From NCBI RefSeq assembly GCF_000426285.1, contig NZ_AUFB01000012.1, positions 62,001-126,000 on the forward strand: DNA of 64,000 nucleotides, given 5' to 3'. Origin of the DNA: Rhizobium leucaenae USDA 9039 (GTDB lineage Bacteria > Pseudomonadota > Alphaproteobacteria > Rhizobiales > Rhizobiaceae). Positions 1-9,935 of the stretch are shown here, in pieces. Numbering within the stretch: position 1 is the stretch's first letter; each line of letters opens with the position of its first letter. A model generated the notes under the pieces. The model had not been told where the DNA came from and did no database searches. It saw only the letters and a program-made list of their open reading frames with translations. Made by a program: the position numbers and the translations under genes.

Positions 1-1
1 G

Positions 2-631
2 CTGGAACAGGGTGGCGCCTATGTGCAGGCCTATATCCGCGGCGGCGGCGAGCTCGGTCCGAATTGGCATCGCTCGGCCAAGGGTCATGGCCGCCAGAGG
101 GCCTTTGCCGATTTTGTTGCCGTTGCCCGCGATCTCGCCGCGCGCGGCTATACAAAGCCGTCACGCATAGCCGCCAATGGCGGCAGCAATGGCGGGCTGC
201 TGACCGGCGTGATGTTGACGCGCTATCCGCGCGACTTCGGCGCGATCTGGTGTCAGGTGCCGGTGCTTGACATGAGCCGCTTCCATGTCTTCCCCGCGGG
301 CAAGGCCTGGATCGATGAGTATGGCAATCCAGACGAGCAGGCTGACCGCGATTATCTGCTTTCCTATTCGCCGCTGCACAATCTGAAACCGGCCTCGGAA
401 ATCACCTATCCGCCCATCTATATCGAGAGTTCCAGCAATGACGACCGGGTCCATCCCTCGCATGCGCGGCGGTTTGCAGCGCGTATGGAAGAACTCGGCC
501 ATCATCCGCTGTTCCACGAATTCCACACGGGCGGCCACGGCGGCGACGGCGCATCGACCGAACTCGCGGCGCGAATCGCGCTAGGTTACAGTTTCCTTCG
601 GGAGACGATCGTGAAGCCGCGTGAAAGTTGA
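2..631 (+). CDS. S9 family prolyl oligopeptidase, C-terminal part (5' end outside window)
   Basis: This is the C-terminal catalytic domain of a serine peptidase of the prolyl oligopeptidase (S9) family; the reading frame is open to the left edge, so about 209 residues are present of a family usually near 680-700. The nucleophile elbow GGSNGG is visible (Ser codon 185-187), the acid residue lies in the DDRVHPSH segment near 440, and the histidine lies in GGHGG near 535, so the catalytic triad is complete. The stretch GGGELGPNWH near the start is typical of the family just before the nucleophile. The family cleaves short peptides, usually in the cytoplasm. The true start cannot be seen. Confidence 0.9.
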   Translation: MEQGGAYVQAYIRGGGELGPNWHRSAKGHGRQRAFADFVAVARDLAARGYTKPSRIAANGGSNGGLLTGVMLTRYPRDFGAIWCQVPVLDMSRFHVFPAGKAWIDEYGNPDEQADRDYLLSYSPLHNLKPASEITYPPIYIESSSNDDRVHPSHARRFAARMEELGHHPLFHEFHTGGHGGDGASTELAARIALGYSFLRETIVKPRES

Positions 632-775
632 GTTCAGCCCTTTAGACATCAAACAAAAATCAGCAGTTGCAAGATTATTCGACGCGCTTGAAACGCCTTT
701 GATGACATGGTTAGTTGCGTCGTGATTTCGAATAGCGGGCCCACCCGCCCGCTCACCTCTGGGGGGAGTAAATAG

Positions 776-1882
<1,107 letters not shown>

Positions 1883-1895
1883 TCGAAGGAACAAT

Positions 1896-1920
1896 ACCTT
1901 CTCCCCGCCGGGGAGAAGGT
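1896..1920. terminator. Hairpin between converging TRAP genes
   Basis: An 11-bp perfect stem (ACCTTCTCCCC / GGGGAGAAGGT) with a 3-nt GCC loop sits between the stop of the binding protein and the stop of the permease. It can act in both directions. No long T-run follows on the plus strand. The same core recurs at 43805-43827, so it is also a member of a dispersed repeat. Confidence 0.6.
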
Positions 1921-1924
1921 AAGA

Positions 1925-3694
1925 TCAATTGAATGAGGGCGGCTGACTGAGATCGATCGCGGGCGGATTTTTCTTTTCTCCGCCCTGATCCGCCGGCTTG
2001 TTGTCCAGCGGATTGGCGCCAGGAAGCTGCAGGCCGCCCGGCAAGCCAAGACCGCCGCCATTATCCTGGCCGGGCACACCAAAGCCCGGCACCTCGATCT
2101 TGATCGTGTTGGGATCGACGCCGGCGCCCGCGTCCTTGTAGTGCATGACCATCTGCGGAAACATGATCGTCAGTGCCACCATCAGGACCTGAATGCCGAC
2201 GAAGGGTATCGCCCCCCAATAGATCTGCCCCGTCGTCACTGGTGCCGTTTTTTTGCCGGTGACCTTGTCGAGGTAAGGCACTTTTGCAGCCACCGAGCGC
2301 AGATAGAACAAAGCAAAGCCGAAGGGCGGGTGCATGAAACTCGTCTGCATGTTGACGCCAAGCAGCACGCCGAACCAGATCAGGTCGATACCAAGCTTGT
2401 CGGCAGCGGGCGCCAGCAGCGGCACGATGATGAAGGCGAGTTCGAAGAAATCGAGGAAGAAGGCCAGCACGAAAACCAGAAGGTTGACGACGATCAGGAA
2501 ACCGACCTGCCCGCCCGGCAGCGAGACCAGCAGATGCTCCACCCAGACATGGCCGTTGACGCCGTAGAAGGTCAGCGAAAACACGCGCGAGCCGATCAGG
2601 ATGAACAGCACGAAGGAGGAGAGCCGTGTCGTCGACGCGAGTGCTGAGCGCACGACATCCATGCTCAATCGTCCCTTCGCCGCCGCCATCACCAGCGCGC
2701 CGGTCGCGCCCATCGCGCCGCCCTCCGTCGGTGTTGCGATGCCGAGAAAGATGGTGCCGAGCACGAGGAAGATCAGCGCCAGAGGCGGGATCAGCACGAT
2801 GATCACCTGTTGGGCGAGCCGCGACATCAGATTGAACTTCATCGTCTTGTCGATGACGGCGACGACATAGATAAAAGCGATACCGACGGTTGCGCCGAGA
2901 ATATCGGCATTTTCACCATAGCTCGGCGTCAGGTAGACATGGGCCGCATAGGCAACGCCGGCGCAGACCAGGAGCGCGATGAAAAGCGAGGTCACGCCGG
3001 AACCGAGCGAGCGCGCCTCCTTCGGCAGCGCCGGCATTGAGTTCGGCCGGACGATCGACATGACCAGCACATAGAGCATGTAGATGCCGGTCAGCACCAG
3101 ACCGGGAATCAGCGCGCCGGCATACATGTCGCCGACCGAGCGGCCGAGCTGGTCTGCCAGTACGATCAGCACCAGCGAAGGCGGAATAATCTGCGCGAGC
3201 GTGCCGGACGCGGCGATAACGCCAGACGCCAGGCTGCGGTCATAGCCATAGCGCAGCATGATCGGCAGCGAGATCAGCCCCATGGCGATGACCGATGCCG
3301 CGACGACGCCGGTGGTGGCGGCGAGCAGCGCGCCGACGAAGATCACCGCATAGGCGAGACCGCCGCGGATCGGGCCGAAGAGCTGGCCGACGGTGTCGAG
3401 CAAGTCCTCCGCCATCCCGGAGCGTTCCAATACGATGCCCATGAAGGTGAAGAACGGGATCGCCAGTAGCGTGTCGTTGGACATTACGCCCCAGAACCGG
3501 TCCGGAAGCGCATTGAGCAAAGGCCAGGAGAGATTGATGGAGCCGCCCGAATAAGGCGCCAGCTCGACGCCGATCCAGAAGAACAGCAGTCCATTGGCGG
3601 CCAGCGCAAAGGCAACGGGATATCCGATCAGCAGGAAGATGATCAGCGAAGCGAACATGATCGGAGCCATGTTCACGGCAATGAATTCGATCAT
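1925..3694 (-). CDS. TRAP transporter large permease subunit (DctM-like, extended)
   Basis: Large membrane subunit of a TRAP transporter, 589 residues. It couples cation flow to movement of the ligand delivered by the binding protein through the inner membrane. Many hydrophobic segments are present, with the typical N-terminal FASLIIFLLIGYPVAFAL segment and a Gly-rich region GVVAASVIAMGLISLPIML near residue 140. Ordinary DctM proteins are near 430 residues. The extra length here is an inserted loop region (around residues 230-300) and a Gly/Pro-rich, probably cytoplasmic tail of about 70 residues (from about residue 520), as seen in the FcbT3 group. The start codon overlaps the stop of the small subunit by 1 nt, which indicates translational coupling. 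Confidence 0.88.
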   Translation of the reverse strand: MIEFIAVNMAPIMFASLIIFLLIGYPVAFALAANGLLFFWIGVELAPYSGGSINLSWPLLNALPDRFWGVMSNDTLLAIPFFTFMGIVLERSGMAEDLLDTVGQLFGPIRGGLAYAVIFVGALLAATTGVVAASVIAMGLISLPIMLRYGYDRSLASGVIAASGTLAQIIPPSLVLIVLADQLGRSVGDMYAGALIPGLVLTGIYMLYVLVMSIVRPNSMPALPKEARSLGSGVTSLFIALLVCAGVAYAAHVYLTPSYGENADILGATVGIAFIYVVAVIDKTMKFNLMSRLAQQVIIVLIPPLALIFLVLGTIFLGIATPTEGGAMGATGALVMAAAKGRLSMDVVRSALASTTRLSSFVLFILIGSRVFSLTFYGVNGHVWVEHLLVSLPGGQVGFLIVVNLLVFVLAFFLDFFELAFIIVPLLAPAADKLGIDLIWFGVLLGVNMQTSFMHPPFGFALFYLRSVAAKVPYLDKVTGKKTAPVTTGQIYWGAIPFVGIQVLMVALTIMFPQMVMHYKDAGAGVDPNTIKIEVPGFGVPGQDNGGGLGLPGGLQLPGANPLDNKPADQGGEKKNPPAIDLSQPPSFN

Positions 3695-4272
3695 CAGCGC
3701 GCCTCCCCCGCAGGCGTTTCGGCATCAAGGGGCGCATGGGTCGGCACGTATGGTGTCGGATCCTCCATATCCCCGCGCATAACGGCGATCTTCTTGATGA
3801 TTTCGGAAACACCCTGCACCGCCAGCACAAGGAAGCCTGCCAGCAACAACGCCTTGCCCGGCCAGATGATCAGGCCGCCAGCACTGGACGAAACCTCGCC
3901 GGACATAAAGGACATACGCACATAGGGCACGAGATCATAGACCATTAAAAGCACGAAGGGCATGAGGAACAGGCAATGACCGAGCAGATCGATCCAGTGC
4001 TGGACACGCCGCGGCAAGGCACCGTAGACGATATCGATGCGGATGTGCTCGTTCTGCCCAAGCGTATAGGCGGCCGCGAGCATGAAGGCGGCGCCGAACA
4101 GATACCATTGCGCTTCCAGCCAAGCGTTGGACGAGGTGTTGAATACCTTGCGGACGATGGCGTTTCCGGCACTGACCAGCACGGCGATCAGAATGAGCCA
4201 GGAAACCGACTTGCCAATGATTTCCGTCACAGCATCTACGAGCCGGCTGAAGCCGAGCAATGCTCTCATCAT
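3694..4272 (-). CDS. TRAP transporter small permease subunit (DctQ-like)
   Basis: Small membrane subunit of the TRAP system, 192 residues, with four predicted membrane helices (around residues 17-37, 50-70, 92-112 and 140-160). It contains the AAAYTLGQNEHIRIDI stretch typical of DctQ. The open frame extends upstream to 4455, but the ATG at 4272 is preferred because a strong GGGGGAG site lies about 5 nt before it and the upstream part does not resemble the family. The gene is first in a two-gene operon with the large subunit. The binding protein is not in this operon. Confidence 0.85.
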   Translation of the reverse strand: MMRALLGFSRLVDAVTEIIGKSVSWLILIAVLVSAGNAIVRKVFNTSSNAWLEAQWYLFGAAFMLAAAYTLGQNEHIRIDIVYGALPRRVQHWIDLLGHCLFLMPFVLLMVYDLVPYVRMSFMSGEVSSSAGGLIIWPGKALLLAGFLVLAVQGVSEIIKKIAVMRGDMEDPTPYVPTHAPLDAETPAGEAR

Positions 4273-4501
4273 TTTTCTCCCCCGCAGCGGTCTTCCCCAA
4301 GATCTTCTTGCCGCGCATAGGCAGAGTGCCGATTTCACGCTGTGAATCAAGAGCGTAAGCGGGTTTTCCAAATGTGACGGCATAGCCGCACGAAATGGAG
4401 GGCGTCCGTTTGATTGCTTGCAATTGCGCTTGCCGGCCTTGCCCACGCGCTGCATTCTGATAAAAGATCATGCAAATAATCATACTAATCGAGAGACACC
4501 C

Positions 4502-5425
4502 ATGTCCCCCATCAACCTCGCCATCGTCGGCGTCGGCAAGATCGTCCGCGACCAGCACCTTCCTTCCATCGAGAACAATTCGGATTTCAAACTGATTGCC
4601 ACTGCAAGCCGCCACGGCACGGTTGACGGCATTCCGGCCTTCACAAGCATCGAGGCGATGCTGGACGCGGTTCCCGGGATCGATGCCGTGTCACTTTGCA
4701 TGCCGCCGCAATATCGCTACGAGGCTGCCTACAAGGCTCTCGAGGCCGGCAAGCATGTCTTCCTGGAAAAGCCGCCGGGCGCCACGCTGAGCGAAGTCGC
4801 CGATCTCGAGGCGCTCGCCAAGACAAAGCACGTGTCCCTTTTCGCAAGCTGGCATTCGCGTTACGCGCCGGCGATCGAGGCCGCGAAGGCTTTTCTCGCC
4901 GGAACGACGATCAAGAGCGTCCATGTCATCTGGAAGGAAGACGTGCGCCACTGGCATCCGAATCAGGAATGGATCTGGCAGGCCGGCGGTCTCGGCGTCT
5001 TTGATCCGGGCATTAATGCTCTGTCGATCGTCACCCACATCTTGCCGCCGCTGTTCCTGACCGGCGCAGTGCTGGAATTCCCCGAAAACCGCGATTCGCC
5101 GATCGCTGCCGACCTGCAGTTCAAGAGCGGCCAGGGGCTTGCCGTCCATGCGGAATTCGACTGGCGCCAGACCGGCAAGCAGAGCTGGGATATCGTCGCT
5201 GAAACCGAGGCCGGCCAGATGGTGCTTTCCGAGGGCGGTTCGAAGCTTTCCGTTAACGGCGAATTGACGTTCACCGCCCCGGAGGCGGAATATCCTTCGC
5301 TCTATCGCCGCTTCGCCGAGATCGTCAAAGCCGGCACGTCTGATGTGGACCTCGCCCCGCTTCGCCACGTCGCCGACGCCTTCATGCTTGGCAAGCGCAA
5401 GTTCGTCGAGGCTTTCCACGATTGA
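4502..5425 (+). CDS. Gfo/Idh/MocA family oxidoreductase, D-galactose/L-arabinose 1-dehydrogenase-like
   Basis: NAD(P)-dependent sugar dehydrogenase of the Gfo/Idh/MocA family, 307 residues. The Rossmann motif is GVGKIVRDQHLP at residues 10-21, and the substrate-pocket lysine lies in the EKPPGAT motif near residue 93. The overall sequence, including FASWHSRYAP and WIWQAGGLGVFDPGINAL, fits the alphaproteobacterial D-galactose/L-arabinose 1-dehydrogenases, which oxidise the sugar to its lactone. The sugar specificity is inference. The start at 4502 is chosen over an upstream one at 4418 because family similarity begins here and a GAGAG site precedes it. It is divergent from the TRAP permease operon, with 229 nt between them. 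Confidence 0.82.
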   Translation: MSPINLAIVGVGKIVRDQHLPSIENNSDFKLIATASRHGTVDGIPAFTSIEAMLDAVPGIDAVSLCMPPQYRYEAAYKALEAGKHVFLEKPPGATLSEVADLEALAKTKHVSLFASWHSRYAPAIEAAKAFLAGTTIKSVHVIWKEDVRHWHPNQEWIWQAGGLGVFDPGINALSIVTHILPPLFLTGAVLEFPENRDSPIAADLQFKSGQGLAVHAEFDWRQTGKQSWDIVAETEAGQMVLSEGGSKLSVNGELTFTAPEAEYPSLYRRFAEIVKAGTSDVDLAPLRHVADAFMLGKRKFVEAFHD

Positions 5426-5435
5426 GATCGGCTTG

Positions 5436-5462
5436 AGGCGCGCTCACAGTGGGCGCGCCTTC
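5436..5462 (+). terminator. Hairpin after the sugar dehydrogenase
   Basis: An 8-bp GC-rich stem (AGGCGCGC / GCGCGCCT) with a 9-nt loop begins 10 nt after the stop codon. The following bases are TTCCC, not a full T-run, so termination strength is uncertain. Confidence 0.5.
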
Positions 5463-5493
5463 CCGCATGACGCAATCAAGCCGATTCCGTGGC

Positions 5494-5634
5494 CACCTCG
5501 CCCTTCGAGGCCTTGCCGCAGGCGCGTCAAGCCACCTCAGGGTGAGGCGAAGAGAGTTTCGTGACTGGACGCAGAAAATCAGCCCTCACCCTGAGGTGCG
5601 GAGGCTATAAGCCGGAGCCTCGAAGGGCGAGGGC
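5494..5634. repeat. Nested palindromic intergenic repeat
   Basis: Two nested pairs of inverted arms are present. The outer pair is CCTCGCCCTTCGAGGC at 5496-5511 and its exact complement at 5617-5632 (16 bp). The inner pair is CACCTCAGGGTGAGG at 5533-5547 and its exact complement at 5584-5598 (15 bp). The RNA could fold into one long branched hairpin. The layout resembles the mosaic palindromic elements (RIME-type) of rhizobia. It lies between converging genes and could end transcription of both. Confidence 0.8.
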
Positions 5635-5687
5635 GGGTGACGGCTCGCCCCGGGCAATTCCGTCATTGGAGCCATAATTAAACTCAA

Positions 5688-6137
5688 TCACGCCTTCTTC
5701 TCCCAGCGTCCGTCCTGAGTCTGCTGCCAATAGGTGAGGTTATGCCCCTCGCCCTTCAGCTTCTTCCACTGCGCGCGGGCACCTTCCAACTGCTCTTGAT
5801 CGTAACCATCGAACATGAAAACCACGCGCTGGTAATTCCCGACATCCGAGGCTTCGGCGCCATCGATGAAGAAGCGGACCGTAGCGTTGTTCGGGTTGCC
5901 GAACGAGACAGTAAGCAACACCGGCTGCTTGTCCGGCATTTCTCCATTATCCGTGCCATGCGGCAGGAAACTGTCCTCGCGATAGGTCCAGAGGTGCGCG
6001 TCGAGAGCATCCCGCCGGGCTGGTTCGCGCGTCTGGATGGCGACCTGCCAGCCGCGCTCGAAACTTTTGTCGATCAGCGGCGGAAGGGCATCCTCTAGCT
6101 TCGATTCGGTCAGATGATAGAAAAGAACGTCAGTCAT
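5688..6137 (-). CDS. holC: DNA polymerase III subunit chi
   Basis: Chi subunit of the DNA polymerase III clamp-loader complex, 149 residues, which links the loader to single-strand binding protein. The N-terminal VLFYHLTESKLEDALPPL and the segment LWTYREDSFLPHG are typical of HolC, as is the loose Rossmann-like fold pattern (QPVLLT, RVVFMFDGYD). An AAGGAAC ribosome site precedes the ATG. It lies just downstream of pepA on the same strand with a 32-nt gap; pepA-holC is a common pairing in proteobacteria. Confidence 0.9.
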   Translation of the reverse strand: MTDVLFYHLTESKLEDALPPLIDKSFERGWQVAIQTREPARRDALDAHLWTYREDSFLPHGTDNGEMPDKQPVLLTVSFGNPNNATVRFFIDGAEASDVGNYQRVVFMFDGYDQEQLEGARAQWKKLKGEGHNLTYWQQTQDGRWEKKA

Positions 6138-6169
6138 GCCGTTCCTTCTATCTCAAACGCTTTCGAACG

Positions 6170-7666
6170 TCACGATTCGTAGTTCCGGCGAACCAGCTCA
6201 TCGAGCAGGCGCACGCCGAAACCAGAACCCCAGGACTGATTGATCTCATCCTGGATCGAGCCCATGGCCGTTCCGGCAATGTCGAGATGCGCCCAGGGCG
6301 TTTCCTGAACGAAACGCTTGAGGAACTGTGCGGCAGTGATCGAACCGGCATGGCGCCCGCCGGTGTTTTTCATGTCGGCGAACTTGCTGTCGATCATCTT
6401 GTCGTAGTCCTTGCCGAGCGGCATGCGCCATAGGCGCTCATTGGTGGCAAGGCCGGCGGTGGTCAGTTCATTCGCCAACTTATCGTCGTTGCAGAACAGG
6501 CCGGCATGCAGATTGCCGAGCGCGACGAGAATCGCGCCGGTCAGCGTCGCGAGGTTGATCATGAACTGCGGCTTGAAGCGGTCGTTGGTGTACCAGAGCG
6601 CATCGCAGAGCACTAGCCGGCCTTCCGCATCCGTGTTGATCACTTCGATCGTCTGGCCCGACATGGAGGTGACGATATCGCCGGGACGCTGGGCATTGCC
6701 GTCAGGCATGTTTTCGACCAGGCCGATGACGCCGATGGCGTTGACCTTGGCGCCGCGGGCGGCGAGCGCATGCATCAGGCCCGTAACGGCGGCAGCCCCG
6801 CCCATATCGCCTTTCATATCCTCCATGCCGGCAGCCGGCTTGATGGAAATGCCGCCGGTGTCGAACACCACGCCTTTGCCGATGAAGGCAACCGGCTTGT
6901 CCTTCGGTTTGCCGCCCTTCCATTGCATGATCACCAGGCGCGGCGGACGCACCGAACCCTGCGCCACGCCAAGCAGCGCGCCCATGCCGAGCCGGCGCAT
7001 TTCCCGTTCGGTCAGGATCTCCACTTCGACACCGAGCTTTTCCAGCTCCTTGGCTTTGGCGGCAAACTCGGCCGGGCCGAGAACATTGGGCGGCTCATTG
7101 ACGAGATTGCGCGCCAGAATCACGCCGTCGGCAATCGCCTGCGATGCAGCGAAAAGCTTCTTGGCGGCAATGGCATCCGCGGTGACGATCGTCACCTTGA
7201 CGAGCTTCTGCGTGCCGTTTTTGTCCTCGTCATCGTTCTTCTTGGTCTTGTAGGCATCGAAACTATAGGCACGCAACAGCATGCCGAGGGCGAAATCGGC
7301 AGCCGCCTTGGCCTCGGTCTCACCGCCAAGTACATCGATAAAGATAGCAACCTTTTCCACGTTGCGGATTTTCGCAGCAGCGCCGCCGCCGAGCTTCAGC
7401 CAATCATGCGCACTCAGCTCCTTCGCCTTGCCCGTGCCGATGACGATGATCCGGTCGACCGGCGAGCCCTCGGGTGCGACGATATCGAGACTGCTCAGGC
7501 CTTTGGCGGTGAACCGGGCGATCCGTGCGGCCTTGGCGAACACCTTGGCCGGATCGGCACTCTCGGCCCCTGCCGGCAATTCACTGTCCGTGTCTTTCAG
7601 GAGAATGGCCAGGCCGCCGCTCAGCCGAGCCGATTTGGCAAAGGAAATCTCGAATTTCACAGACAT
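6170..7666 (-). CDS. pepA: Leucyl aminopeptidase (cytosol aminopeptidase)
   Basis: Two-metal leucyl aminopeptidase of the M17 family, 498 residues, that removes N-terminal residues from peptides in the cytoplasm. The family signature NTDAEGRL is present near residue 343, and the other metal-site residues lie in [16 protein letters not shown] near residue 265 and MKGDMGGAA near 285. Length is normal for the family. It is upstream of holC on the same strand and probably co-transcribed with it. Confidence 0.95.
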   Translation of the reverse strand: MSVKFEISFAKSARLSGGLAILLKDTDSELPAGAESADPAKVFAKAARIARFTAKGLSSLDIVAPEGSPVDRIIVIGTGKAKELSAHDWLKLGGGAAAKIRNVEKVAIFIDVLGGETEAKAAADFALGMLLRAYSFDAYKTKKNDDEDKNGTQKLVKVTIVTADAIAAKKLFAASQAIADGVILARNLVNEPPNVLGPAEFAAKAKELEKLGVEVEILTEREMRRLGMGALLGVAQGSVRPPRLVIMQWKGGKPKDKPVAFIGKGVVFDTGGISIKPAAGMEDMKGDMGGAAAVTGLMHALAARGAKVNAIGVIGLVENMPDGNAQRPGDIVTSMSGQTIEVINTDAEGRLVLCDALWYTNDRFKPQFMINLATLTGAILVALGNLHAGLFCNDDKLANELTTAGLATNERLWRMPLGKDYDKMIDSKFADMKNTGGRHAGSITAAQFLKRFVQETPWAHLDIAGTAMGSIQDEINQSWGSGFGVRLLDELVRRNYES

Positions 7667-7873
7667 TTCTGCTCCGATAACGCGTAGTGCAAAATAGAAT
7701 TATACACTCCGGATCATTTAAGGTTTTGCTATCAAATACAAGCTTTTGGCGAAACATTCCGCGAAGAAACACCTCCGGGACCTTCAAATCCTTGTCATCT
7801 ACCGCCGCTAGCTTGCGGCCCATGTATTGGGTATCGCCGCCTGCGCGGCGCGATCTTCCATCGGAACGCCGCC

Positions 7874-8656
7874 TTGATCATAGATTCCACCGGCTTCGAT
7901 CGCCGGGATCGCTTCCCCGAAATCCTGCGACCGCGCACGGCGGGCGATGCTTTCGTCATTCTCTTTTGTCTCTGGTGGGTACTGCTCGGGCTGTTTTCAG
8001 TTCTTCCACAGGTCGATCTTGCCGTCGCCAACATGTTTTTCCTGCGCGAGCAATGCGTCCTTCCTGTCAGACCCGGTCAGATCTGCGGCATTTTCCCTTA
8101 TAATGACGATCCGCACATGCGCCTGCTCAGGGAGATTTTCTTTCAGATACCCTATGTCGTCGCGATCGCTCTCTGCTGGATGCTGGTCCTGTGCTGGCAG
8201 CAGCATGGCGCAACCTTTAAAACGTTGAGAGCCCGCGATCTGAAAATCGCGCTTGGCTCGCTGCTCCTCGGCCCGGTGCTGATCGTCAACCTCTGGCTCA
8301 AGACCTTCTCGGGCCGTCCCCGGCCGCGGCAAACCGATCTCTTCGGCGGCATGCTCGATTTCGTTCATGCGGGTTCCTTTGCCGGAAAATGCGCCAGCAA
8401 CTGTTCCTTCATTTCCGGCGAAGCGGCCGCTGCCGGCTGGCTGTTCTGCCTGATCTTCATCATCCCGCAGCCGGCGCGGACAGCCCTCGCCTTGCCGATC
8501 GCTGCCGTTTCGATTCTCATTCCGGCCCTAAGGGTGGCTTTCGGCGGTCACTACCTCTCGGATGCCGTTCTGGGCTGGCTTTCCTCGCTTGTCATATTCT
8601 CCGCTCTCGTGGCGTTATCCCAAACGACACACAGCAGAAGAAATTCAGAAAATTAA
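7874..8656 (+). CDS. PAP2-superfamily membrane phosphatase with altered motif 2
   Basis: Integral membrane phosphatase of the PAP2 superfamily, 260 residues, with about six hydrophobic segments. Motif 1 is K-TFSGRP-RP near residue 138 and motif 3 is R-VAFGG-H-YLS-D near residue 222, both as expected. Motif 2 reads SFISGEAA near residue 178, with Glu in place of the usual His of PSGH. Such proteins act on lipid phosphates, for example undecaprenyl pyrophosphate or lipid A, and the position next to the LPS export genes fits an envelope role. The substrate is not known. The start is uncertain: the frame opens at a TTG and no in-frame ATG lies nearby. Confidence 0.75.
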   Translation: MIIDSTGFDRRDRFPEILRPRTAGDAFVILFCLWWVLLGLFSVLPQVDLAVANMFFLREQCVLPVRPGQICGIFPYNDDPHMRLLREIFFQIPYVVAIALCWMLVLCWQQHGATFKTLRARDLKIALGSLLLGPVLIVNLWLKTFSGRPRPRQTDLFGGMLDFVHAGSFAGKCASNCSFISGEAAAAGWLFCLIFIIPQPARTALALPIAAVSILIPALRVAFGGHYLSDAVLGWLSSLVIFSALVALSQTTHSRRNSEN

Positions 8657-8759
8657 CGAATTTTTTGCGAGTGGGCTGTCGCCAAAAAAACGCAAACGGC
8701 GTAGAGGAGGATGAATCTCTGCCGGCTCAAACCGCGGAGCGTTGCGTTTAAGGGCCGGC

Positions 8760-9935
8760 ATGAAGTTATTCGAAACATATATCGTACGGCGTGTCGGCAT
8801 GATGTTCCTGGTAGCGCTGCTGCCGGTGCTCGCCATCATCTGGACAACCCAGGTGCTGCAGCGGATCAATCTGGTGACCGATAGCGGCCAGTCGATTGGC
8901 TCATTTGCCAAGCTCGCGACGCTCATTCTGCCGACGATCATTCCAGTGGTCCTGCCTTTCGCTCTGGTGATCGGCATCACGCAGACGCTGACGGCAATGA
9001 ACAGCGATTCGGAGCTGACTGTCATGGAGGCGGCAGGTGCGCGACGCAGCATTATCATCCGCCCGATCATGATTCTCGCGATAGCGATCAGCGTCTTCTC
9101 ATTCGTGGTCGACAATATGGTCGAGCCGAAGGCGCGTGTCGCCGCCCGCGAAATGGTCGCCGAAGCCTATGCCGATCTGCTCTCGACCGTTATCGAAGAG
9201 AAGAATTTCCGGCGTATCGAAGACGGGCTTTATGTGCAGATCACCCAGCGCATGTCGGGACGAATCCTGAAGGGCTTGTTCGTGGTGGATTCACGCGATC
9301 CCGCTTTCGATCTCATCTATTACGCCAAGGAAGGCGCCGTCGATCCGAGCGGCACATCGCTGCTGATGAAGGACGGCGAGGTCCACCGCAAAACGCCTGA
9401 CGGCAACGTTTCCGTCATCAATTTCGACTCCTATTCCTTCGATCTTTCCGACATGACGCAGAGCCGCGGTCAGGCAACCCTGCGCGCCGGCGACCGCGGT
9501 CTAGGCTTCCTGCTGAACCCGGATCCGAATGATCCGGATTATAAAGCGAAACCAGGCGGCTACCGCGCGGAGTTACACCGGCGTCTCACCGACTGGGCGT
9601 TGCCGGCAATCTTTGCCCTGATATCCCTGGTGATCGCAGGCGATGCGCGATCCCATCGCGAAGCACGACTGCATCCGATGGTGTCGGCGCTCACAATTGC
9701 GTTTGCCTTGCGCTGGGCGGATTTTTATGCGGCGAACCAGATCGAGAATGCTCCCGTTTTCATCGGCGTTCTCTATGCGGCCAACATCTGCGCGGCTTTG
9801 ATTGCGACCGCCCTGCTGTTCAGGAACCGTAAGATGTCGGTGCCGACGTCGATCCGCAACCGCCTTAGCAATTGGCGGCAGAAGATCCAGGATCGCATGC
9901 CGGCGCCCGGCAGCTCCAATGGGGGCGGAGCATGA
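8760..9935 (+). CDS. lptF: LPS export ABC transporter permease LptF
   Basis: Inner-membrane permease of the Lpt machine (LptB2FG) that extracts lipopolysaccharide and passes it to the periplasmic bridge; 391 residues. It begins KLFETYIVRR, has membrane helices at both ends, and a periplasmic beta-jellyroll domain in the middle, as in the YjgP/YjgQ family. ATG at 8760 is preferred to an upstream start at 8742 because an AAGGG site precedes it and the family N-terminus starts here. The stop overlaps the lptG start by four bases (ATGA). Confidence 0.92.
   Translation: MKLFETYIVRRVGMMFLVALLPVLAIIWTTQVLQRINLVTDSGQSIGSFAKLATLILPTIIPVVLPFALVIGITQTLTAMNSDSELTVMEAAGARRSIIIRPIMILAIAISVFSFVVDNMVEPKARVAAREMVAEAYADLLSTVIEEKNFRRIEDGLYVQITQRMSGRILKGLFVVDSRDPAFDLIYYAKEGAVDPSGTSLLMKDGEVHRKTPDGNVSVINFDSYSFDLSDMTQSRGQATLRAGDRGLGFLLNPDPNDPDYKAKPGGYRAELHRRLTDWALPAIFALISLVIAGDARSHREARLHPMVSALTIAFALRWADFYAANQIENAPVFIGVLYAANICAALIATALLFRNRKMSVPTSIRNRLSNWRQKIQDRMPAPGSSNGGGA

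Noticed and set aside
4471-4490. ATCAT-N7-ATCAT direct repeat before the sugar dehydrogenase gene
   Set aside because: Too short and AT-rich to support as an operator without comparison to relatives.
8711-8870. Short open frame with AGGAGG before it, upstream of lptF
   Set aside because: It runs out of frame into lptF and resembles nothing; the AGGAGG may be chance. A leader peptide cannot be excluded.
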